Origin: Betaproteobacteria bacterium
Lineage (GTDB): Bacteria > Pseudomonadota > Gammaproteobacteria > Burkholderiales > SG8-39
NCBI GenBank assembly: GCA_009693235.1
Contig: SHXR01000024.1
Coordinates: forward strand, 1 to 55,582
Direction: 5' to 3'
Length of the DNA stretch: 55,582 nt
Shown: positions 49,542 through 55,582 of the stretch, piece by piece
Layout of the letters: every line of letters begins with the position of its first letter
Position numbering within the stretch: the first letter of the stretch is position 1
Program-made: the position numbers and the translations under genes
Notes under the pieces: model-generated
Told to the model about the DNA's origin: nothing
Seen by the model: only the letters and a program-made list of their open reading frames with translations
Databases searched by the model: none

Positions 49542-50738
49542 TTAGGGGCGATCTCTACGACCGCCAAGCAAATGCCGAGCGACCACCATCCGATGCACTT
49601 CGGAGGGACCTTCGCCGATCCGCTTGATCCTAAGCTCCCGATACCAACGTTCGAGCGGCATTTCTTTTGACACCCCCATCCCACCAAAAATCTGGATGCA
49701 GCGGTCAACCACACGGCCCGCCGTTTCGGTCCCGTACACCTTGGCGATCGATGCCGCGAGTTTGCTGTCTTCGCCGCGATCGGCTTGCCATGCTGCCTCG
49801 TACACCAACAATCGCGCCGCGCGCAGTTCAATTTCCGAATCAGCCAATTGCCATTGCACCGCTTGCCGGTCCGCCAGGCGCGCGCCAAAGGTTTCGCGCT
49901 GGGTTGCCCACTCGATGGCCATGTCGAGTGCGGCCTGACCTAATCCGATCGTGGCCGCTGCGTACGGCGCACGCTCATGCACGAGCCACTCTTCTGCAAA
50001 TGAGAATCCTTTGCCTTCTTCGCCCAGCATGTTTTCGGCCGGCACTTCGTAATCTTCGAAGCTCAGCTCGTACGGGTAGTACGAGCGGATCACCGGGAAT
50101 GGCGACCAGCGCAGACCTGGCTTGTCGCGCTCGACGATGAAGGCGCTCACGCCGCTGCGCCCAGGGCCACCGGTGCGGGCGAACACGATGCCCCATTTCG
50201 ATTGGCCCACGCCTGAGATAAAGATCTTGGTGCCGTTCAGGATATAACGATCGCCCTTCTTGTCGGCGCGGGTGCGAATGGCGCGGCCAGGATCGGAGCC
50301 GCCGCTCGGTTCAGTGATCGCAACGAAGGTCTTGCCGCCGCCTTCGATGACGGGCACCGCGTACTTTTCGATCTGATCGCGCCGGCCCTTGAAGATAATG
50401 TTGGGCGGATCGAAGCCGAACGCCCCGCATGCCGCGATATACGCGCCCATCTTGCACTTCACCGATTCCTCGGCGACGATGCATTGGCCGAGCAGGTTGA
50501 GGCCCGCGCCACCCCATTCACTGGGTGACTGCACGCACCACAGGCCAAGTTTTCTTGCCTTTGCTTGCAGCGGTTTCAGTTTTTCATCGGGCAAGCTGTA
50601 AGAATCATGCGGCTCGTCTGCCTCGGCTGGCTTTACTTCCTTGTCCATGAAGCGGCGCGTGGTGTCTTGCAGCATGCGGAGCTCTTCCGGGAGTTCCCAG
50701 GCGCCAAGCGGATTGGGCATTGAATGGGGTGCGTTCAT
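49542..50738 (-). CDS. Acyl-CoA dehydrogenase
   Basis: A 398-residue acyl-CoA dehydrogenase. Motifs: FVAITEPSGGSDPGRAIRTR, RYILNGTKIFISGVGQ, ATQRETFGARLADRQAVQWQ, CIQIFGGMGVSKEMPLERWY and RIGEGPSEVHRMVVARHLL with the catalytic-type Glu in GEGPSE. AAGGA sits 6 nt before ATG 50738. It follows hyuB by 10 bp and precedes the hydratase after repeat copy D, so it probably supplies the enoyl-CoA for that enzyme. Confidence 0.95.
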   Translation of the reverse strand: MNAPHSMPNPLGAWELPEELRMLQDTTRRFMDKEVKPAEADEPHDSYSLPDEKLKPLQAKARKLGLWCVQSPSEWGGAGLNLLGQCIVAEESVKCKMGAYIAACGAFGFDPPNIIFKGRRDQIEKYAVPVIEGGGKTFVAITEPSGGSDPGRAIRTRADKKGDRYILNGTKIFISGVGQSKWGIVFARTGGPGRSGVSAFIVERDKPGLRWSPFPVIRSYYPYELSFEDYEVPAENMLGEEGKGFSFAEEWLVHERAPYAAATIGLGQAALDMAIEWATQRETFGARLADRQAVQWQLADSEIELRAARLLVYEAAWQADRGEDSKLAASIAKVYGTETAGRVVDRCIQIFGGMGVSKEMPLERWYRELRIKRIGEGPSEVHRMVVARHLLGGRRDRP

Positions 50739-50748
50739 ACGTTGTCCT

Positions 50749-52518
50749 TCACGTTGATCGGGCAGCCAGACGCCGTGCGCGTTCGGTTGCAGTGGCGGTG
50801 GCATCGATTCGATACGTCATGCGATCGCCAAGTGGCTTTGCTTCAGAGATCACCGCACCATACGCCGATTCGGCAGTGGCGCGGCTCACATAACCAAGGT
50901 TCATATCGCGTTCGACTTCATTGGGATCGCGCTCAAGCGGATCGCCATAACCGCCGCCGCCTGGCGATGCGGCCTCTACGCCATCGCCCGCGTGAAGTGG
51001 TTGGCTATCCAGTTTGCTGCGCATCGGCGGCACCCATGAGTTTCCGCCTGTGTGAATCCGCACCGCGTTTGGCGTGGCTTCACCGCCGCCTGCGATCCCA
51101 AACGGTTGGTAGTCGACGCGATCACCCAGCACCGAGGTCACACAATCGGACCACACTGTGAACTGGTATTCGGTTCCACAGCCACCGCGATGCCAACCGG
51201 CGCCACCGGAATCTTCGCGCAGCCGAAAGTGATTGAAGCGCACCGGGTAGCGATGCTCCGACATTTCGAGCGACATGAAATTGGCCATCGACAGCGGCGG
51301 ATTGCCATTCACGAGGCCATCGCTTGCACGTGATCCGCCATAGCCGCCCGGATACGGGAAGACACCGACGAAGAAATTGCCGGTATCGGGATGGCGCCCG
51401 CCGATCGTACACACGCCCACGGTGCCGAAATCCGCCGCTGGTGTGCGATCGGGAATCGCCTGCGCCAACGCGCCGAACACGATATCGATGACGCGCCCCA
51501 GCACTTCTAGATAGCCGCCAACTGGGGTCGGATATTCAGCCGCGACGATACTGCGCTCCGGAATGATAAAGGTGGCAGGACGAAATGCGCCGCCATTCAC
51601 CGGTACTTCCGGGAAGATGTGCTTCATCGCGACATAGCACGCGGAGAGCGTCGTGTTGCGCGAGAGATTGACTGGCCCGCGCGCGGCAGGCGAGGTGCCG
51701 GTGAAATCGAAGGTGAGTTGCGAACCGCGCACCGTCAGCGTCAACACGATATTGAGCGGCTTGTCGACGATGCCGTCGTTGTCGATCACATCTTCGAAGC
51801 GATAGGTGCCATCGGGAATTTCCTCGATATAGGAACGCATCTCCTGTTCCGAGCGTTCCATCATTGCGGCGACACACACGCTCAGCCGATCAACGCCATA
51901 GCGCTCTACCAACTGATCGAGGCCGCGTCGCGCGATGGTGAAAACATTCGTCATTGCGGCGAGATCGCCCGCGATCTGCACCGGCAGTCGCACATTCGCG
52001 CGGAACATCTGCACTAAGGGCTCGTTCAACCGGCCCTGGTCGTAGAGCTTCATCGCCGGAATCAACAGGCCTTCCTGATGAATCTCGGTCGCTTTGGGTG
52101 CCCAGCCGCCCGGCACACTGCCGCCGATATCCATCCAATGACCGGTGCTCGCCATCAACGCGACGAGTCGGTCACCAACGAAGTAGGGCGCGACCAATTG
52201 CACATCCTGCAAGTGCGTGCCACCGACATACGGGTCGTTCAGGATCCACAGATCACCCGGCTTGAAGCCGCCTTGTTCGTTGGCGAGCCGGACGATGTTC
52301 TGCGTGGTGAACTGCATGTTCGCCAGAAACACCGGCAGCCCGTAGCGGCCCTGTGCGATGGTCTCGCCGGTCTCAGGATGAAAGATGCCGTGCGCGCAAT
52401 CGTTGGTCTCGGAGATGATTGGTGAAATCGCGGCGTGAATGAGATGCAGATCCATCTCGTCAGCGATTTGTTCGAGTGAGCCGCGCACGACGGCAAGCGT
52501 AACGGGGTCTATGCTCAT
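50749..52518 (-). CDS. hyuB: Hydantoinase B / oxoprolinase-type subunit
   Basis: A 589-residue HyuB-family subunit, which together with HyuA forms ATP-dependent hydantoinases, 5-oxoprolinase or acetone/acetophenone-carboxylase-like enzymes. Typical: VRGSLEQIADEMDLHLIHAA, ISETNDCAHGIFHPETGETI, LWILNDPYVGGTHLQDVQLV, GHWMDIGGSVPGGW, and the C-terminal GGGEATPNAVRIHTGG and ASPGGGGYGDPLERDPNEV. The ATG overlaps the hyuA stop by 4 bp. Which of the family reactions it does cannot be told from sequence. Confidence 0.95.
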   Translation of the reverse strand: MSIDPVTLAVVRGSLEQIADEMDLHLIHAAISPIISETNDCAHGIFHPETGETIAQGRYGLPVFLANMQFTTQNIVRLANEQGGFKPGDLWILNDPYVGGTHLQDVQLVAPYFVGDRLVALMASTGHWMDIGGSVPGGWAPKATEIHQEGLLIPAMKLYDQGRLNEPLVQMFRANVRLPVQIAGDLAAMTNVFTIARRGLDQLVERYGVDRLSVCVAAMMERSEQEMRSYIEEIPDGTYRFEDVIDNDGIVDKPLNIVLTLTVRGSQLTFDFTGTSPAARGPVNLSRNTTLSACYVAMKHIFPEVPVNGGAFRPATFIIPERSIVAAEYPTPVGGYLEVLGRVIDIVFGALAQAIPDRTPAADFGTVGVCTIGGRHPDTGNFFVGVFPYPGGYGGSRASDGLVNGNPPLSMANFMSLEMSEHRYPVRFNHFRLREDSGGAGWHRGGCGTEYQFTVWSDCVTSVLGDRVDYQPFGIAGGGEATPNAVRIHTGGNSWVPPMRSKLDSQPLHAGDGVEAASPGGGGYGDPLERDPNEVERDMNLGYVSRATAESAYGAVISEAKPLGDRMTYRIDATATATERARRLAARST

Positions 52519-54554
52519 GCTGCTTTCTCCGTAAGCGTAACCAATAGATTACCGGCCGCATCGACACACGTCGTCATGCCAGGCTCCACGACGGTCGTGG
52601 CGTCGTCTTGTTCCACGATCGCCGGCCCCTCGAACTGCATGCCTGGCAATAGATCGGTGCGACGGTAAATCGCGGCATCAGTCCAGCCACCGAAGTGAAC
52701 AGGTCGCCGCTTGAAGGGTTTGGGTTGGTCATGCGTGAGGGCAGACTGTGCTTTCGCGGCGTGGGCGCCGCGCACGCCAAGCACGGTGGTGCGCACATTC
52801 ACAACGACAACCGGAATGTCGCCCAACGTATTCCCGAAATCGCGGCGATAGGTGTCGATGAACGCGCGAGTCAGTCGATCGGCATTCCAATCGGCTTCGA
52901 TCGGCACACGCAGCGCATGGATCTGTCCCTGGTAGACCATATCGGCGAAATGCGAGGCGCGCACCGCATCATGCGGCGCTTCGCTCTTTTTCAATTGCTC
53001 TTCACCATCGGCACGCTGTTGTTTGAGCATGGCTTGCAGCGCGCCGATGTCGGTGCGATCGAGTCGCTGCTCGATGGTCTGCGAAAGGTCATAGCGGATA
53101 TCGGCGATCGCGCAGCCCATCGCGCACAGCACGCCCGGATACGCCGGAACGAGCTCAGTTTTGATGCCGACTTCACGGATCAGTGCAGCGCCATGCATCG
53201 GCCCTGCGCCACCAAAGGCCACCATCGCGAATTCACGTGGGTCGAGGCCCTGTTCGATCGAGATGAGGCGCATACGGCCGGCCATGCGCTGATTCACTAC
53301 GGCGAGAATCGCCTCGGCTGTCTCTTCCATCGACAGCCCGAACTTGGCGCCAAGCGCCGTGACCGCTTTGCGCGCGCTGTCGACATCGAGGTTCACTTTG
53401 GTGGCGCCGCTGCCGCCGATCGGGCTGTCGATATCGATGCGACCGAGCACGAGGTTCGCATCGGTGACGGTGGGTTCGGTGCCACCGCGCCGATAGCACA
53501 CTGGACCCGGCATCGCACCGGCACTACGCGGCCCCACTTGCAGGATGCCGCCGCGATCAAGCGATGCGATGCTGCCGCCACCCGCACCGATGGTATGCAC
53601 ATCGATCATCGGCAGACGCAATGGCACGCGAAACTCAAGGAGTGTGTTCTCGGCGATGCGCGGTTCGCTGTTGATCACCACCGCGACATCGAAACTCGTG
53701 CCGCCCATGTCGGCGGTGATGATCTTGTTAAAGCCTGCATGGCGCGCGACTTCGCCCGCGGCGATGACGCCCGCGGCCGGACCGGAGCGCACGATATAAG
53801 CGGAGCGTTTGCCAAGTTCGGTGAGCGGCGCGACCCCACCATTCGATTGCATGATCAGCACATCGCGCTGAAAGCCCCACTCGCGCAATTTACTGTGCAG
53901 GTTGCGTGCGTAGCGCGATACCAGTGGTTGCAGGTAACCCTGCACGACCGCGGTGCTGGTGCGTTCGAATTCGTAATACTCGCGGATCACGCTCGCGGAG
54001 GTCACGATTTCCCAGGCGGGATTGATCGCGGCGAGCAGATCACGCACGCGGTCTTCGTGGGCCGTATGCGCGTAGGCATGAATGAACGCGATCACCACCG
54101 CATCGACGTTCTGTTCCATTAACACGGCACCGAGCGCGCGGACCTCTGCATCGTCGATAGGCACGAGCACGTTACCGCGATGATCGACGCGCTCCCTCAC
54201 TTCCCAGCGCCGATCGCGCGGGATGAGCGGCTGCTGGACGCCGGTGAGGCCATACATGTTCGGGCGATCGCGCCGGCCCAGTTCCAGAATGTCCCGGAAT
54301 CCGCGCGTCGTCACCAGGGCGCAGCGCGCACCTTTGCGTTCGATGATGGCGTTGGTGGCGATGGTGGTGCCATGCAGCAACGCTTCCAACGTGGACGGAT
54401 CGATCTTCGCCACCCGCAACGAGTCCAGCAATCCGCGCGAAGGATCGTCCGGCGTGGAGGGCACCTTGAGGATCGTTTCGATCCCGTGTTCCGGATCGGT
54501 GTAATACAAATCGGTAAATGTGCCACCGACGTCGATGCCTACCACTGCGCCCAT
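52515..54554 (-). CDS. hyuA: Hydantoinase A / oxoprolinase-type subunit
   Basis: A 679-residue HyuA-family ATPase subunit of the actin-like fold. Signatures: VVGIDVGGTFTDLYYTDPEH, LLHGTTIATNAIIERKGARC, GFRDILELGRRDRPNMYGLT, ADMGGTSFDVAVVI, HTIGAGGGSIASLDRGG and AFGGAGPMHGAALIREVGI. It begins 38 bp after the regulator stop, so the two are co-transcribed. The subunit would phosphorylate a carbonyl oxygen of a cyclic amide, or a ketone before carboxylation. Confidence 0.95.
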   Translation of the reverse strand: MGAVVGIDVGGTFTDLYYTDPEHGIETILKVPSTPDDPSRGLLDSLRVAKIDPSTLEALLHGTTIATNAIIERKGARCALVTTRGFRDILELGRRDRPNMYGLTGVQQPLIPRDRRWEVRERVDHRGNVLVPIDDAEVRALGAVLMEQNVDAVVIAFIHAYAHTAHEDRVRDLLAAINPAWEIVTSASVIREYYEFERTSTAVVQGYLQPLVSRYARNLHSKLREWGFQRDVLIMQSNGGVAPLTELGKRSAYIVRSGPAAGVIAAGEVARHAGFNKIITADMGGTSFDVAVVINSEPRIAENTLLEFRVPLRLPMIDVHTIGAGGGSIASLDRGGILQVGPRSAGAMPGPVCYRRGGTEPTVTDANLVLGRIDIDSPIGGSGATKVNLDVDSARKAVTALGAKFGLSMEETAEAILAVVNQRMAGRMRLISIEQGLDPREFAMVAFGGAGPMHGAALIREVGIKTELVPAYPGVLCAMGCAIADIRYDLSQTIEQRLDRTDIGALQAMLKQQRADGEEQLKKSEAPHDAVRASHFADMVYQGQIHALRVPIEADWNADRLTRAFIDTYRRDFGNTLGDIPVVVVNVRTTVLGVRGAHAAKAQSALTHDQPKPFKRRPVHFGGWTDAAIYRRTDLLPGMQFEGPAIVEQDDATTVVEPGMTTCVDAAGNLLVTLTEKAA

Positions 54555-54592
54555 GATGTGTTGTCTCGTATCTTGTTGGTTACGTGTGTCCG

Positions 54593-55352
54593 CTACCGTT
54601 TCGTACCATTCACCTTTGCGCCGCTGTTTGCCGCCAGCGCGACCTTGCCGGCTGCTCCCACGTGTCGTGCCATGCGCCGTCGGGCGGCTTCAGCGTCGCC
54701 CGCGACGATCGCGTCAAGAATGCTGCGATGGATCTTCAGCGTGGCGGCACGCACCTGCGGTGAATCAAACGCATCGAGTGCCGTCTCCTGATGAATAACG
54801 TTCGACAGTACTTCCATGAAGCCGATCAGCAAGTCGTTGTGGCTTGCACGCACCACCGCCATATGCCAATCGAGGTTGGCGGTGAGATAGTCGGGCAATG
54901 TTTCGACCGCCGTTTCCACCGCGACGGTCTTAGCTTTCAACTCAGCGAGATCTGCATCGGTCCGACGGCGTGCCGCACCTTCAGCGGCCACCGTCTCAAG
55001 CGCTTCGCGGATTTCGTTCAACTCCTCGAATCCAACATTGCGGCCCCAGATGAACAGATCCAAATGGCGCGACAGCTCACGCCCGGCCGGCCGGCTCACG
55101 CGCGAACCATCACTGCGCCCGGCGTGGGTTTCGATCAATCCTTCCGCTTCAAGGATGCGCAATGCCTCGCGGACGAATGCGCGACTGAGGCCAGTCTGGG
55201 AACTGGCCGGTGCCAAGCTCGCTGGAGCGAATGCGACTACGCAACTGCTCGACGAGCACGTCACTTGCCTTTGGCACGCTCAGCCGACCCAACGCGAGCG
55301 CCGCGTGCGGGGAGTCGGTCGATAGTGCGGTATCGAGTGTCGGAGTGGTCAT
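54593..55352 (-). pseudogene. GntR/FCD transcriptional regulator with deletion in the DNA-binding domain
   Basis: From ATG 55352 the first frame encodes MTTPTLDTALSTDSPHAALA and the start of a GntR winged helix (LSVPKASDVLVEQLRSRI then SSELGTGQFP), then runs into a stop. The protein continues in another frame from about 55198: QTGLSRAFVREALRILEAEG, LIETHAGRSDGSRVSRP, and a full FCD ligand domain (NLDWHMAVVRASHNDL, IHQET, HRSILDAIVAGDAEAARRRM) to 54593. The segment normally between (LPxERELxx, about nine residues) is missing; about 26 nt are lost, which deletes part of the helix-turn-helix and shifts the frame. The regulator of this operon is thus inactivated in the given sequence. Confidence 0.85.
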
Positions 55353-55391
55353 CGGTTGGCGGATTCGGTGCGTACGAAAAGCGCGATTTCC

Positions 55392-55405
55392 GTGAACTAT
55401 TTCAC
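55392..55405. promoter_or_regulatory. Candidate operator overlapping the -10 region
   Basis: Inverted repeat GTGAA - CTAT - TTCAC (5-bp perfect arms) that covers the proposed -10 of the regulator/hyuA promoter. Position and size suit a dimeric GntR-type repressor, most simply the adjacent FCD regulator. Not proven. Confidence 0.4.
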
Positions 55406-55424
55406 ACGCTAATTATGTCGTCAA
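55396..55424 (-). promoter_or_regulatory. Candidate sigma-70 promoter of the regulator-hyuAB operon
   Basis: On the minus strand TTGACG (55424-55419) and AATAGT (55401-55396) are separated by exactly 17 nt, about 45 bp upstream of the regulator's ATG. The -35 matches five of six consensus bases, the -10 four of six. The insertion sequence starts just 7 bp upstream of the -35. Confidence 0.5.
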
Positions 55425-55430
55425 GTTAAT

Positions 55431-55582
55431 TGTCAGACCCTGTCGAAAGTAAATTAGTTGTCCGGTTTTAGTAAGTAACCTGTCCGGTTTATTGAGGAGC
55501 GATATTGCTGCCCATAAGCCGGTCTGGCTACCGACAGGAGAACCGGAAGATGAGATTCGAAGAGGCCTACCAAGGATGGACG
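55431..55582 (+). mobile_element. Left end of an ISNCY-like insertion sequence (truncated by window)
   Basis: The terminus appears to begin TGTCAGACCCTGTCGAAAGT at 55431. Inside it TGTCCGGTTT is repeated at 55459-55468 and 55481-55490 (22-nt spacing), like subterminal transposase-binding repeats. A ribosome site and an ISNCY-type transposase start follow at 55550. The other end and any target duplication lie outside the window. Confidence 0.6.
55550..55582 (+). CDS. Transposase, N-terminal 11 residues only (ISNCY-like)
   Basis: The last 33 bases encode MRFEEAYQGWT, which matches the usual beginning of ISNCY/IS1202-like transposases (they continue with a helix-turn-helix). ACAGGAG and a purine-rich AACCGGAAG precede the ATG. 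It is cut by the window edge, so nothing can be said about its integrity. Confidence 0.6.
   Translation, partial: MRFEEAYQGWT

Noticed and set aside
52695-54122. A 475-codon open frame on the plus strand opposite hyuA
   Set aside because: It is exactly antisense to a well-supported HyuA gene, is His/Arg-rich, has no family signature, and long antisense frames are expected at this GC content.
1-55582. CRISPR array, tRNA, rRNA
   Set aside because: No regularly spaced repeats with unique spacers and no tRNA or rRNA-like segment were recognised on either strand.

Overview
The window is a GC-rich stretch of an environmental proteobacterium, most likely a betaproteobacterium of the Burkholderiales type. 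This is an inference from three Bug-type periplasmic receptors that lack membrane partners, a Burkholderiales-like cold-shock protein, and many CoA-dependent catabolic genes. No rRNA, tRNA or CRISPR array was seen. Almost all of the window is small-molecule uptake and catabolism.

Left part (1-13774). A small unknown protein comes first, then a DUF5666-like exported protein whose signal-peptide part lies in another frame across a (GGCC)5 tract, then a cold-shock gene. Next are eutBC (ethanolamine ammonia-lyase), a convergent di-iron ferritin-like protein, an acyl-CoA dehydrogenase/AMP-ligase pair, an MmgE/PrpD - alpha/beta hydrolase - Ldh-type dehydrogenase operon, a small Cys-rich unknown and a cytochrome P450.

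Middle part (14143-37984). Three Bug receptors are interspersed with a 3-hydroxyacyl-CoA dehydrogenase, a CaiB CoA-transferase and an acyl-CoA dehydrogenase. A complete branched-chain-type ABC importer follows (livH with an apparent CTG start, livM, livG, livF, an acyl-CoA synthetase, the binding protein), ending in an orphan molybdenum hydroxylase large subunit. On the minus strand a molybdenum hydroxylase operon (FAD, 2Fe-2S and Mo subunits) is followed by an SDR protein that has lost its whole catalytic tetrad, a metallo-beta-lactamase-fold hydrolase and an ABC exporter.

Right part (38149-55582). A lipocalin-like gene precedes a long minus-strand operon read from about 55.4 kb down to 38.6 kb: GntR/FCD regulator, hyuA, hyuB, acyl-CoA dehydrogenase, enoyl-CoA hydratase, CaiB, thiolase-like protein, DUF35 OB-fold protein, binding protein, livHMGF, AtuA large and small proteins, alpha/beta hydrolase. 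This reads as one import-activate-degrade pathway for an unidentified organic acid or terpenoid/cyclic-amide-like compound. It carries four lesions: a deletion in the regulator's DNA-binding domain, frameshifts in the binding protein and the hydrolase, and a Walker B Glu-to-Lys change in LivG. An ISNCY-like insertion sequence begins about 80 bp upstream of the regulator and runs off the window.

Four short inverted-repeat elements with 9-nt periodic arms (ACGCAAAGG-like) lie between co-directional genes. Several frameshifts in one contig may reflect either real gene decay or sequence error; the window alone cannot separate the two.
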